Counted from the stretch's first letter, positions 8,742-18,357 are shown. The stretch: 64,000 nt of DNA from Berkiella_A sp963976875 (GCA_963976875.1 CAXBML010000008.1:1-64000), one strand, 5' to 3'. A program made the numbers and translations. Notes: generated by a model not told the origin, from the sequence alone.

Positions 8742-10592
8742 ATGTCAGGTATGACTATATATTCAAGCAAATTACTCCAAACTGACCCTCGTGCTCAAGC
8801 AACGATTCAAACAATCATAAATGAATTTCCAATTCACGAGCTTTATCGCTTTTTTAACCGTTTTTTTGTGTCTGGACGTACTCAATTTAGTGGGTGGTTG
8901 CCTGGTGAAAAAGAAGAGCCTGGATTTTTAAATGCTTGTATATTCACTTTTTTTTATGAGTTAGAGCATATTGATGAGCCGTTATCTGTTGAGCTAATAG
9001 AGCGAATTCATGCTAGCTTAATTCATGGCGTATTGAACACAAATTATACCGAGATTGATTTTAAAAGCCATCAGACATCTTTTAGGGCCGCTGGTCGACA
9101 TGTGCAGTTTGGCTTGATTCCAGGGCAAAATTTATCTTTGGCGGGATTAGATGAGCTAAAACGCAATCATGAGAATCCTTATCGCTATAAACTGGTTAAA
9201 AATAAGCTAGGAAATACGGAGCGAGAATATTATGCGTTGGCTTGCTATTCAGACAATGCAAAATCTGATGTCGGACTAATTTTATCTGAATATCAGGAAT
9301 CCATGACTAGATTAAAATATCGTGATCTATCTATTGAAGCATTTCAAAATCATGCTATTAAATTTATCAGTAAAATGGTTACAGACTTGGAACGTTTGCA
9401 TCCATTTTCTGATGGTAATTGTCGAACCTTTTGCATTCTGACGTTAAATAGAGAGCTGATTAAGCATGGCATGCCACCTACAATGATGGACGATCCGAAT
9501 CAATTTGATGGATTCTCGCAATCTGAACTAATACAAAAAATAAAAGAAGGACAAGCACGTTTTCTTGAAATTTTAAACAAGAAAAAGCTATTGACCCCTT
9601 ATAGAGCTGGCAAACTATTTCTGAAATCCACAGGTGGGCATATTCCCAAAAATAGATTTAATGAGATCAACTTGTCTAAATTATCTGATTTTATTATATC
9701 CGATGAGTTTGAATTCATAAGTGATGGTTGTCCATTCGTAGGCGATCCTGAAACTGACGTTGAGATTATTATTCATAGAATGATAGTGCAAAGTGCATTT
9801 AATCAGCTTCATCAGGTTATGCAAAATCGCACCAGCGCACGTCTTTTAGAGCGTCTCGGTACAGTTAAAAGTATTGATGATGAGAATACAGCATACAAAC
9901 AATATTTTTATTCAAACGGATTTTCTGATTTCAGCTCAATAATCGGATTTGAGTCTAGTTTGAAAGTTATAAAAGCGGCTATTAATTTTGGTGCCGCACA
10001 GGCTATTCAGGTATTGGTGACTTTATTAGATGATACAAAAAGTACACTTGCGAATACATTTAATAACGATTTGAGTGAATATTCTTTAGTGGGACATTGT
10101 TTAGATATTGGTCGACAAAACTTTGCGATTAAAGTTATGCTTGGCTGCGATAAAGACCCTACAATACTAGATTGTTTGGCACATGACTTGGAAGTCGCCT
10201 ATAGAAAAAATAATTTGCAGGTTATTGGTAAAATATCAAAATTGATAAGTAGCTTTGGACTACTTGACGGCTCTAAGGGACAATCTTTATCTTGCTTCAT
10301 GCTAATGTCGGAAGTGTTAGTCATGCTAAAAGCTAGTAAAGCACGTGAAAGTGAAAGTATTTGGGATTTTAATTCTTTTTTGGTGTCTATCAAAGCTCAG
10401 CAAGATCCTGTGCTTGAAGCTGAAAAATTACTCCATATCATTGCACAGCATTGTTTTGAAGCCAAGATGCCCGAGTCCGAATTTATAATTTGGTTTAAAA
10501 GTATAATTGATAAATCTTCACGAAAGGTACAAGCCACTATAAACAGCCTAATGCTTGAGCAAAGTAATTTATTCTCACAAACACTAAAATAA
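8742..10592 (+). CDS. Fic-domain protein (second of a tandem pair)
   Basis: A 616-aa paralogue of the preceding gene. The Fic loop HPFSDGNCR, with His220, is closer to the canonical HPFx(D/E)GNxR pattern, though Cys stands where Gly or Lys is usual. The shared segments EPGFL...EPLSVELIERIHASL and PPTMMDDPNQFDGFS mark the homology with the upstream copy. The C-terminal ~330 residues diverge strongly between the two, which suggests shared catalysis but different targets or partners. A second in-frame ATG at 8751 is an alternative start. The 76-nt gap from the first copy would allow co-transcription. No secretion signal, transmembrane segment or antitoxin-sized neighbour is visible. Confidence 0.84.
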   Translation: MSGMTIYSSKLLQTDPRAQATIQTIINEFPIHELYRFFNRFFVSGRTQFSGWLPGEKEEPGFLNACIFTFFYELEHIDEPLSVELIERIHASLIHGVLNTNYTEIDFKSHQTSFRAAGRHVQFGLIPGQNLSLAGLDELKRNHENPYRYKLVKNKLGNTEREYYALACYSDNAKSDVGLILSEYQESMTRLKYRDLSIEAFQNHAIKFISKMVTDLERLHPFSDGNCRTFCILTLNRELIKHGMPPTMMDDPNQFDGFSQSELIQKIKEGQARFLEILNKKKLLTPYRAGKLFLKSTGGHIPKNRFNEINLSKLSDFIISDEFEFISDGCPFVGDPETDVEIIIHRMIVQSAFNQLHQVMQNRTSARLLERLGTVKSIDDENTAYKQYFYSNGFSDFSSIIGFESSLKVIKAAINFGAAQAIQVLVTLLDDTKSTLANTFNNDLSEYSLVGHCLDIGRQNFAIKVMLGCDKDPTILDCLAHDLEVAYRKNNLQVIGKISKLISSFGLLDGSKGQSLSCFMLMSEVLVMLKASKARESESIWDFNSFLVSIKAQQDPVLEAEKLLHIIAQHCFEAKMPESEFIIWFKSIIDKSSRKVQATINSLMLEQSNLFSQTLK

Positions 10593-10597
10593 TAAAT

Positions 10598-12175
10598 TTA
10601 TTTGATCAAAACTGCAATCTGACAAAAACGCTCTAAGGCTTTGTGCACAAACGCTTCAACTATCTTGTGTTTTTGCTCATGATTCATGATTGGGTGTTTC
10701 TGCGCATCTAAAATGTTTAATTCCCCAGAATCAATCTTGGATAATATTTCTTCTTGAATATCGCTAATTTGGTGCCTGCCATCCAGCAGTTGTAAAACAT
10801 GAGCCTCAATATTTTCAAGTTTAATATTTTGATGGTTACGGTTAGTAATTGAGTTTTGGGTTTTGGCCTGATGTCGAGCGAGAGGACAGACCATGGGCTT
10901 TTCAGATAAATGTATTGTATGTTGACTAGGATAGCATGATAGTTCCACTAATCCTGCTAGTGCCATACGAAATAGATTCGCTTCTACTTGTAATGCTTGA
11001 TGTGTTTCCTTATTTGATTTGTTGAGCATGGTTTTCAGTTCTTGAAATAATGTGTTGTAACTGATGAGTTTGAATCTATTTTGCCATAAAATATATAACA
11101 CAGCCTTGACAAATGTTTTATCTGATGACATCTTAATGTTTAATACTTGGAAGGTAATATTACTGTTATCGAATATCATATTCTCTGTTATTTTAGTGGT
11201 TGGTTTTGCATTTATTCTTAAATAAAATCTTGAGATTTCTTCTGTTTTAAGTTTCCTTTCTATTTTAATATTGTCATGACAGAGTATAGTGCAGCTGAAA
11301 CGCTTGTTTCTGATAAAATCCATGTACTGATTAGATACAACAATATTATTATTTTTGTGCAGTTCCTTTGAAAATTTCTCAGGTAAATTTTCTGTATACA
11401 TAGAAGATAATGCGGCATCACCCAAAAATGATAAGTTGTGCTTTGTAGCTTGTGTTATAAACTCATTAAAGTAAAAAGATTTATTGTGAATTGATAGATG
11501 CTCATGTCGAATGTAATAATCTGATTGGTTTTGAATAGAATTAATTTCTTGTTTTAAAAAGTTTGCATAGGGGGATTGATCCTCTGCTAAGCCATCTGCG
11601 ATAAATTTTAAAATGCCTCTAGCGTGTTTTACTTTTTCACTGGGATTTTCTATACGATCTGTGTGCCAAAGCATCAGTTCACGAATATTGTTAACCATAT
11701 TCCAACCAGGCAGGGTATTGTAACTAATATAAGTGATTCCATTTTTGCTGAGATTTTGGTTGCATATTGTTAGTATAGATTCTCTGACCTCGTCTGGAAC
11801 CAGTGAGTAAACATCATGGCAGATAATATAATCAAATAGATCTTCATTTTTTTCAAAATCCAAAATAGATTGGTGTCGTAGTTCGATATTTTCTAAGCCC
11901 AAGGCTTGGATTTTATTTTTGCCCATTTCAATCTCAGCACTGGAGAAATCTATGCCGACTATTTTGGCTTTAGGATAATGCGTTGCAATCGGAATGATAT
12001 TGCCTCCTGCAGCACAACCTAATTCTAGTATTCTGGACTCCTCGACAGGAGTGGGCTCGAGTCCAAAAAGGGTAGCGATTGTGAATAAATGGGTCGGATG
12101 GCTTTGTTTAAAAGGGAAGCTTTCATAAGGTACGTCATCATAGGTTTGAGCTATATTTTGTTCAGAATCTTTCAA
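10598..12175 (-). CDS. SAM-dependent methyltransferase with methyltransferase-regulatory domain
   Basis: A 525-aa protein with a class I methyltransferase domain at the N-terminus. Motif I ILELGCAAGGN begins near residue 48 and an acidic motif II (IVGIDFSS) follows. After it comes a long region of the kind annotated as a methyltransferase regulatory domain. The N-terminal YDDVPYESFPF is characteristic of that family. The substrate is unknown. Translation appears to begin at TTG (12173-12175): no ATG lies near, and a TAGGG stands about 7 nt upstream. It converges on the second Fic gene with a 5-nt gap. Confidence 0.8.
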   Translation of the reverse strand: MKDSEQNIAQTYDDVPYESFPFKQSHPTHLFTIATLFGLEPTPVEESRILELGCAAGGNIIPIATHYPKAKIVGIDFSSAEIEMGKNKIQALGLENIELRHQSILDFEKNEDLFDYIICHDVYSLVPDEVRESILTICNQNLSKNGITYISYNTLPGWNMVNNIRELMLWHTDRIENPSEKVKHARGILKFIADGLAEDQSPYANFLKQEINSIQNQSDYYIRHEHLSIHNKSFYFNEFITQATKHNLSFLGDAALSSMYTENLPEKFSKELHKNNNIVVSNQYMDFIRNKRFSCTILCHDNIKIERKLKTEEISRFYLRINAKPTTKITENMIFDNSNITFQVLNIKMSSDKTFVKAVLYILWQNRFKLISYNTLFQELKTMLNKSNKETHQALQVEANLFRMALAGLVELSCYPSQHTIHLSEKPMVCPLARHQAKTQNSITNRNHQNIKLENIEAHVLQLLDGRHQISDIQEEILSKIDSGELNILDAQKHPIMNHEQKHKIVEAFVHKALERFCQIAVLIK

Positions 12176-12427
12176 GGTTTGGCCCTACATTATAGGTTTT
12201 AGTCTCATTACATAAAGTTTAGATGATTTTCTCTTTTACTGATGCTATGGGCCAATAAATAAATATATATATAAATCAGTATATTAAGCACATTAGTTAG
12301 TAAGTCTTGTAACGTATATTTATTCAGTGATAAACTGAGATATGGGTGGAGTGTGAAATAAATTCATTTTCCGATAGGCATATATACACTTTAAAAATAG
12401 AGTGTTAGGTTCTTGGGCGGTTTTGAA

Positions 12428-12796
12428 ATGGCGACAGTGGGTAAATCATTTGACGGTGAGTCTAGGGAACAGGCACAAGAAGAATGCGATCAAGAATTAC
12501 ATAGTATTATTAGTGATGTTCAGCACTACTTGCAAGGTTATAGCCGTAAGCGCTTCTTTTTGTCGGTTAGTGCGAAGTATCATAAGCGTTGTTGTAAAAG
12601 CTGGGCAAGGATTGGGTTCCAGCTCCAAAAATTTTTAAAAACACCCAAAGGAGAGTACTCTGTTTTAATGGTTCTGTTGGAACAGGAAGCTCAAAATTTT
12701 CCTAAAGGCTCTTACTATTGTAAACAATTGCGAAAGCTCATACGCTTGCTTGAAAAAGGTCCACGCTTTACAGTGTCTTATCCATACAAGGTCTAG
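12428..12796 (+). CDS. Small hypothetical protein
   Basis: A 122-aa protein I do not recognise. The N-terminal third is acidic and Gln/Glu-rich; the rest is strongly basic with a CC pair (KRCCKSW) and other Cys residues. It has no signal peptide or membrane helix. The ATG at 12428 follows GGGCGG by about 7 nt; an in-frame TTG at 12413 is the alternative. The gene lies alone between two minus-strand methyltransferases and ends 4 nt from the stop of the next. The overlapping frame starting at 12402 has no independent support. It is probably real because of its length, ribosome site and tight convergent fit. Confidence 0.6.
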   Translation: MATVGKSFDGESREQAQEECDQELHSIISDVQHYLQGYSRKRFFLSVSAKYHKRCCKSWARIGFQLQKFLKTPKGEYSVLMVLLEQEAQNFPKGSYYCKQLRKLIRLLEKGPRFTVSYPYKV

Positions 12797-12800
12797 AAAT

Positions 12801-14315
12801 TCAACTGTTATTTTTTTGTACTAAATACAATAAACCTGTTATGGGCCGCTCCTCTTGATGTCGAATGGTCTGTTCTTGCTCGGAAATTAACTCGAAGCCT
12901 AAAGTCTCGCATAGAGATTTTATATAGTCATCTGTGTGTCTGTAACGGCCTGTTTCAGTTATCAAGTAGTTTTCTGTAGAATCGATTAATTTTTCGACTG
13001 AAAAAGTGAAATAACCATGAGTTTTCAAATTTTTGTGTATAAGTTCAAAAACTGGTTTTACATCGCCAAAGTAAACAAATACATCTGCAGCTATTATCAA
13101 ATCAAATATGACGTTTGTTTTACTTAGGTAATCAATAATATCGCTCACAGCAAGTTTATAATATGCCTCTTTTTGGGCCGCCACATCGACCATTTTAGGT
13201 GATAGATCTACGCCGTATAGCTTATCCGCCACGTCAATAAAATAGGGTGCACATAGCCCCGTACCACAACCTAAGTCCAATACATTCCAGGGGGTATTTT
13301 TCTGTTGCACTACGGTAGTCAGCATTGCGCGCAAAAGTTTGGGCACTTGATATTGTAATTTCTCACTGACATGTTGATCATAAGAGTAAGCATATTGATC
13401 AAATAAGGCTCGTGTGTACTCATACGGTGCGCCTTCTTTTAATGTCTTGCCTTGTAAAGCTTGGCTCATGTGTTGTGCAGTTTGGTTAAGGGGGTTGATC
13501 GCGTAAGCTTTTTGGTAATGTTGTAAAGCAGAAGATTTGTCATTTAAATGTAAGTAGAGCGTGGCTAAATTGTGGTGTGCTTGGTCATGTTCAGAGTGAA
13601 TAGACAAAATCTGCAAATAACATTTTTTTGCAGACTCGAGTTCGCCTAGAGAGGCTTGCGTAATACCTAGATGAAAAAGGGCATCTATATTAGAAGGCTC
13701 CCTTTGGACAACTTGTGATAATAACGTTTTGGCTTGTTCAAAATTTTTAAGTAAACAATAACTAATGCCGAGATTATTCAACGCACCAATATGGTCAGGT
13801 CTGTACTTTAGCGTTTCTTCATAATGTGGGCAGGCATCTATAAATCTATCATGTTTAATATAACAATTGCCTAAATTATAGTGCGCATTCCATAAGCTAG
13901 GGTTAATTCTAAGTGCTTTTTGAAATTGTTTTATGGCATCGTCAATCTTGCCTTGTAAGTAAAATACACTGCCTAAATTATTATGTGCCTCTGAGTAGGG
14001 TGTTTTCAACTTCAGTGCTTGTTGGAAGTGAACTTTGGCTAAGTCTAGCTTACCTGATTTTTTATAAGCATTACCTAGGTTATTATGAAAACCAGATACT
14101 TGGGGTGCAGATTGAACGGCTTGACTCAAATAAGTAATTGCTTTGGATAAATTATTTTTTTGCGCATACGCTAGTCCTAAGCCATGTAATGCATCCGCCT
14201 GTTGAGGTTGTTGGGCGAGAACTTTTTCAAAAATGGCGATTGATTCGTTTACTTGTTGGTTTTGCTGTAATTGTAAGGCGTGCTCTATTAGCTTGTTCAT
14301 ATCTTGAATGCTCAA
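12801..14315 (-). CDS. TPR-repeat methyltransferase
   Basis: A 504-aa protein with about eight tetratricopeptide repeats (roughly residues 5-290) and a class I SAM-dependent methyltransferase domain. Motif I, VLDLGCGTG, lies near residue 343. This TPR-methyltransferase architecture is common in bacteria; the TPR part probably docks the protein substrate. The start is assigned to TTG at 14313-14315 because a clear AGGAG lies 6 nt upstream. The next ATG, at 14300, has no such site. The frame remains open to 14366 without a better start. The C-terminal segment (EERPITGLLYLVQK) is the usual end of the domain. The substrate is unknown. Confidence 0.82.
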   Translation of the reverse strand: MSIQDMNKLIEHALQLQQNQQVNESIAIFEKVLAQQPQQADALHGLGLAYAQKNNLSKAITYLSQAVQSAPQVSGFHNNLGNAYKKSGKLDLAKVHFQQALKLKTPYSEAHNNLGSVFYLQGKIDDAIKQFQKALRINPSLWNAHYNLGNCYIKHDRFIDACPHYEETLKYRPDHIGALNNLGISYCLLKNFEQAKTLLSQVVQREPSNIDALFHLGITQASLGELESAKKCYLQILSIHSEHDQAHHNLATLYLHLNDKSSALQHYQKAYAINPLNQTAQHMSQALQGKTLKEGAPYEYTRALFDQYAYSYDQHVSEKLQYQVPKLLRAMLTTVVQQKNTPWNVLDLGCGTGLCAPYFIDVADKLYGVDLSPKMVDVAAQKEAYYKLAVSDIIDYLSKTNVIFDLIIAADVFVYFGDVKPVFELIHKNLKTHGYFTFSVEKLIDSTENYLITETGRYRHTDDYIKSLCETLGFELISEQEQTIRHQEERPITGLLYLVQKNNS

Positions 14316-14402
14316 GTGGGACTCCTGTATTAGCTTGATATACTTTAGGCTAGAGTTGGGGGTCAAAACATAAAAATTTTATCACGTTTGCTCTTGATCA
14401 CG

Positions 14403-15401
14403 CTACTCTAACAAAAACTGATACCCCATGCCATTGCTGGTTTCTGAGATCAAGATATTTTCTTGGTTGGTCGCTAGCGCCAAAATAACAGCAGGCATCG
14501 GCTTGAGAAAATAGCGATTGGGAATAACCCATTCATTGATTAATTTACCACTTTGTACATCCCATTGGCGAATATTGCGTGGTGGTGACCCGGTGTATAA
14601 TGTTTGACTATTTTCAGAAAAAAGCGCAGTCGAGATGGTGAGTGGTGCTTTAAAAAAAGTCGGTATCCAAGATTTACGTATTGTGATGTCACATACTTTT
14701 CCACCTGTTTTAACATTACGTATCTCGGTACTGTTTTGCGATGATGAAATCAGAGCGTATTGATTATTGGGGGATAAGGCAACATACGTCACTTTATAGG
14801 GCATAAACCATTGGTGAGACATTTCACCTGTCTTTAGGTTCCAAAGTCGCGCGGCCGTATCATCTGAACCAATTAAAGCGAATTCTTCATTTTGAGCCAG
14901 TGCAACAGCATTAACTTGATCGGCATGTTGAAATGTTTTCCAAGCGATGCCTGTTTGTAAGTCAATGATCCGTGCTTTGTTGTCACTAAAGCCTATGAGG
15001 GCAAAGCGTCCATCAGTTGATAAATCAATGTCTAGTGGTGGAGCAGGTAAGGTCCAAGAGGCTATGGACTGACCCGTGCGAGTATTCCAGCTAGCAATCG
15101 ATGTGTCGTCTGCCGTTATCGCTACAGGGGCAGCGTGTGCGATACGAACAATATGATGTAAGCTTTCTTTGTTTGCAAAATGGCTAAAGGTGTATAGCAC
15201 TTTTTTGTTTTTAACATCCCAGAATAAGGTGCCCCTGTCTGAGGTTGCAATGATCGCATTTTCTCCATTTTTATCTAGAGCAGCGTCAACACTACCTTGA
15301 TGAGAGTGTGTCCATGTATTACTGGGTTTATTAGAGTCCTCGCAGGCCCCTAATAGTAATAAGCAGACTAGAAATAATGAGTATTTTGAATTCCTTTTCA
15401 T
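14403..15401 (-). CDS. WD40-like repeat lipoprotein
   Basis: A 332-aa lipoprotein with beta-propeller (WD40-type) repeats. The ATG at 15401 gives a classical lipoprotein signal: KRNSK basic start, hydrophobic core and a lipobox ending LLGAC, with Cys20 to be lipidated. Repeats such as AARLWNLKTGEMSHQW and ARIIDLQTGIAWKTF show the WD-like periodicity. Typical sister genes in Legionella and other gammaproteobacteria are predicted scaffolds of unknown role. The residue after the Cys is Glu, not Asp, so outer-membrane sorting is allowed. An upstream extension to 15449 is possible but would bury the signal peptide. Confidence 0.8.
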   Translation of the reverse strand: MKRNSKYSLFLVCLLLLGACEDSNKPSNTWTHSHQGSVDAALDKNGENAIIATSDRGTLFWDVKNKKVLYTFSHFANKESLHHIVRIAHAAPVAITADDTSIASWNTRTGQSIASWTLPAPPLDIDLSTDGRFALIGFSDNKARIIDLQTGIAWKTFQHADQVNAVALAQNEEFALIGSDDTAARLWNLKTGEMSHQWFMPYKVTYVALSPNNQYALISSSQNSTEIRNVKTGGKVCDITIRKSWIPTFFKAPLTISTALFSENSQTLYTGSPPRNIRQWDVQSGKLINEWVIPNRYFLKPMPAVILALATNQENILISETSNGMGYQFLLE

Positions 15402-15565
15402 ATACTTATCGTATCGTATTTCTTTTGACCTGACTATGTTATTTAACAATAGGGAAATTATTTTGCTATCTGTTATTCAGGTGGCCATCTTACTTTTGTA
15501 CTTGTTCTTGCTGGTAATTCCTGACAAAATAAGTAGGTTTTATTTTTTTACAGTAGTTAGGAACG

Positions 15566-15584
15566 ACTCAGGATTTATCTGAGT
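15566..15584 (+). promoter_or_regulatory. Small inverted repeat before the antiporter gene
   Basis: ACTCAG (15566-15571) and CTGAGT (15579-15584) form a perfect 6-bp inverted repeat just upstream of the AAAAGGG ribosome site of the antiporter gene. It could be an operator or a leader hairpin. Support is weak. Confidence 0.25.
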
Positions 15585-15595
15585 TAAAAGGGATT

Positions 15596-16765
15596 ATGCA
15601 TAACGATATTATATTTTCAATTTTTCTTATTTTTTGTGGAGCCGCTGTACTTGCGACTTTGGCGTTGTTTACCCGGCAATCATTGTTAGTTGCCTACATT
15701 GTTTTGGGGGCTATTTTAGGTCCTTGGGGCGCTAAACTTGTCTCTGATCCCGTTATCATTAAAGATATTGGTGATATTGGGATTATATTTTTATTGTTTT
15801 TATTAGGGCTTAATTTGCAGCCACAGAACCTGATTAAAATGTTGTCACAAACAACATTAATCACGGTTGTGAGTTCTTGTATCTTTGCTGGGGTCGGTTT
15901 TTTAGTCGGGCTATCTACAGGGTTTAGTACAACAGATTCAATGGTTATCGGCATTTGCATGATGTTCTCGAGTACTATCATTGGATTAAAGTTATTGCCA
16001 ACAACTGTCATGCATCATCAGCGCACAGGTGAAGTCGTGATTAGTATTTTATTGCTACAAGATATTATCGCAATATTTGCTATGTTATTAATTCATGGGG
16101 CAGGCACAGGGGAAGGTTTGTCTACCCAGGAAGTGATGAAAGTGTTATTTGCCTTGCCAGGTTTAGTTTTCTTTGCCTTTATGGCTGAACGTTTTTTCTT
16201 AGTCAAAGTATTTAAAAGATTTAATCAAATTCATGAGTATTTATTTTTAGTGGCAATTGGTTGGTGTTTAGGAATTGGCCAGCTGGCAGAGTTTTTAAGT
16301 CTATCTTTTGAAATCGGAGCATTTATTGCTGGCATTTCGATTGCACAAAGTCCTATTTCACGCTTTATTGCTGATAGTTTAAGGCCGTTGAGAGATTTCT
16401 TTTTGATTTTATTCTTTTTCTCACTAGGGGCACAATTCGACGTATCTGTTTTATCTGAGGTGGCTATCCCTGCTATGATTTTAGCTTCATTGATGTTAAT
16501 TATAAAACCTTTGACCTTGAAGCCATTATTATTAAAAACAATGTCTACACCAGCTTCAGCCTGGGAAGTGGGTGTTAGAATCGGACAAATAAGTGAATTT
16601 TCACTCTTGGTTGCTTATACAGCCAGTAAAAGTCAAATAATTAGTGAACATGCGTACTTTATGATTCAAGCAGCAACCATTATTACTTTTGTTGTTTCTT
16701 CTTATTGGATTGTAAATCGTTATCCAACGCCTATTGCGGCTACAGAGAAGCTTAGGCGAGATTAA
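15596..16765 (+). CDS. Kef-type monovalent cation:proton antiporter (CPA2 family)
   Basis: A 389-aa inner-membrane transporter of the Na+/H+ exchanger type, with 11-12 hydrophobic segments. The pattern GPWGAKLV...DIGIIFLLFLLGLNLQP near the start and EIGAFIAGISIAQSP further on are typical of the KefB/KefC membrane domain. The protein stops after the membrane domain, so the C-terminal RCK/TrkA-N nucleotide-binding domain of true KefB/C is absent. It therefore probably lacks glutathione-type gating. The start has a clear AAAGGG ribosome site. A strong terminator follows, so it is transcribed alone. Confidence 0.85.
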   Translation: MHNDIIFSIFLIFCGAAVLATLALFTRQSLLVAYIVLGAILGPWGAKLVSDPVIIKDIGDIGIIFLLFLLGLNLQPQNLIKMLSQTTLITVVSSCIFAGVGFLVGLSTGFSTTDSMVIGICMMFSSTIIGLKLLPTTVMHHQRTGEVVISILLLQDIIAIFAMLLIHGAGTGEGLSTQEVMKVLFALPGLVFFAFMAERFFLVKVFKRFNQIHEYLFLVAIGWCLGIGQLAEFLSLSFEIGAFIAGISIAQSPISRFIADSLRPLRDFFLILFFFSLGAQFDVSVLSEVAIPAMILASLMLIIKPLTLKPLLLKTMSTPASAWEVGVRIGQISEFSLLVAYTASKSQIISEHAYFMIQAATIITFVVSSYWIVNRYPTPIAATEKLRRD

Positions 16766-16798
16766 CAAGGAATATACTTGCGTTTACATTTTACTTCA

Positions 16799-16823
16799 AA
16801 GCCCCTTGACCAAAGGGGCTTTT
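16799..16823 (+). terminator. Rho-independent terminator after the antiporter gene
   Basis: AAGCCCCTT (16799-16807) and AAGGGGCTT (16813-16821) form a perfect 9-bp stem around a 5-nt loop, followed by more T residues. It separates the antiporter gene from sdaA. Confidence 0.9.
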
Positions 16824-16873
16824 AGTTTGTACTGTCTAATTAAGACTTTTATAAATATGGTTTGTAAAAATAT

Positions 16874-18229
16874 ATGATAAGTATTTTTGAATTATTTTCT
16901 ATTGGGATTGGGCCATCTAGCTCACATACGGTTGGGCCGATGCTTGCGGCACAAGATTTTGCTCTACAATTGACAGATAAAACGGTTCGCTTACGAGTTG
17001 AAGTTTTTGGTTCTTTAGCTTTGACAGGGAAAGGGCATGGTACAGACAGAGCCATTATTTCTGGGTTAGAAGGCGGGTTACCGGAAACAGTGGATACTAA
17101 TCAGGTTGCGCAAAGTGTCCATAAGTTATTTTTGGACAAGGTTCTCAATTTACCCAGTCATCAGATAGCATTTGATCTTGAAAAAGATTTTATTTTTCAT
17201 GCAAACAAAAATTTACCTTACCATACCAATGGCATGCAGTTTACGGCTCTAGATCAAAAAAATAAAATCATCCTGCAGAAAGCTTATTACTCAATTGGCG
17301 GTGGATTCATCCTATCTGAAGATCACATAAAATCTCAAACGATTATGTTGGCAAAAGCGAATGTGCCTTTTCAGTTTGATACTGCAGCAGCACTATTAAA
17401 CCATTGCAAGAATCATCAATGTGATATTGCCCAGATCGTGTTAGAGAATGAAAAACATTGGTACACAGAATCTGCTGTACACGATAAAATTAAAGCTATA
17501 TGGCAGGTGATGGATAGTTGTATTGAGCATGGCTGTCTGGGCAAGGGGTTGTTACCAGGTGGTTTAAAAGTGAGACGTCGTGCGCCGCTATTATTCCAGA
17601 AGATGTTAGCGAATGCGGAAAAAGAACAAAAAGACATTAAAGATTTCAATTGGCTGAATATTTATGCTATGGCCGTGAATGAAGAAAATGCAGCTGGGCA
17701 CCGTATTGTCACAGCGCCGACCAATGGCGCGGCTGGCATCATACCAGCTGTATTAAAGTACTATTTAGAGTTTTATGATGAGGCGAAACCAGAAGATATC
17801 GATAAGTTTTTACTCACCGCAGGGGGTATTGGTATTTTATATAAAAAACAAGCCTCTATTAGTGGTGCCGAGGTTGGATGCCAAGGTGAAGTGGGTGTGG
17901 CTTGTTCTATGGCTGCAGGCGGTTTAGCGGCTGTTTTAGGCGGCACGCCTTTACAAGTGGAACAAGCGGCAGAAATTGGTATGGAGCACCACTTAGGTTT
18001 GACTTGTGACCCTATTTTAGGCTTAGTACAAGTGCCTTGTATTGAACGAAATGCGATGGCAGCGGTTCATGCGGTCAATGCAGCGAATATCGCTATATTA
18101 GAGGATGGCGAGCATATTGTTTCATTAGACCAAGTGATTCAAACGATGAAACAAACAGGCGCAGATATGAATGAAAAATATAAAGAAACAGCACAAGGTG
18201 GTTTAGCGGTGAATGTCCCTGTTTGCTAA
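16874..18229 (+). CDS. sdaA: L-serine dehydratase (L-serine ammonia-lyase)
   Basis: Converts L-serine to pyruvate and ammonia using a [4Fe-4S] cluster. The single-chain 451-aa form matches E. coli SdaA (454 aa). The N-terminal SIGIGPSSSHTVGPM signature belongs to the beta domain. The alpha domain shows APTNGAAGIIPAVLKYY and the conserved Cys-containing stretches (VGCQGEVGVACSM, LTCDPILGLVQVPC) that hold the cluster. The ribosome site is weak. This is the expected catabolic enzyme for a bacterium feeding on amino acids. Confidence 0.95.
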   Translation: MISIFELFSIGIGPSSSHTVGPMLAAQDFALQLTDKTVRLRVEVFGSLALTGKGHGTDRAIISGLEGGLPETVDTNQVAQSVHKLFLDKVLNLPSHQIAFDLEKDFIFHANKNLPYHTNGMQFTALDQKNKIILQKAYYSIGGGFILSEDHIKSQTIMLAKANVPFQFDTAAALLNHCKNHQCDIAQIVLENEKHWYTESAVHDKIKAIWQVMDSCIEHGCLGKGLLPGGLKVRRRAPLLFQKMLANAEKEQKDIKDFNWLNIYAMAVNEENAAGHRIVTAPTNGAAGIIPAVLKYYLEFYDEAKPEDIDKFLLTAGGIGILYKKQASISGAEVGCQGEVGVACSMAAGGLAAVLGGTPLQVEQAAEIGMEHHLGLTCDPILGLVQVPCIERNAMAAVHAVNAANIAILEDGEHIVSLDQVIQTMKQTGADMNEKYKETAQGGLAVNVPVC

Positions 18230-18241
18230 ATAGCGATTGTC

Positions 18242-18271
18242 TTGTCATGCCAGCGAAAGCTGGCAGGACAA
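18242..18271. repeat. REP-like palindrome with GAAA loop
   Basis: TTGTC-A-TGCCAGC, a GAAA tetraloop, then GCTGGCA-G-GACAA. This is a 12-bp imperfect stem with one A/G mismatch, in the style of dispersed REP/palindromic units (GTCATGCCxGCGAAAGCxGGC). It lies 12 nt after the sdaA stop and may also stabilise or end that transcript. The open frame of the downstream ankyrin gene runs backwards through it, which argues for a later start in that gene. Confidence 0.6.
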
Positions 18272-18357
18272 TAAAAGTATTTTATTATGATGAGAAGCAA
18301 CATGATGGTTTAGCAGGGAAAACTACTTTATCAACCTATAAAATGGGAACACATATT

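Noticed and set aside
12402..12638. Alternative frame overlapping the 122-aa gene
   Set aside because: No ribosome site, and it ends inside the better-supported gene in the other frame.
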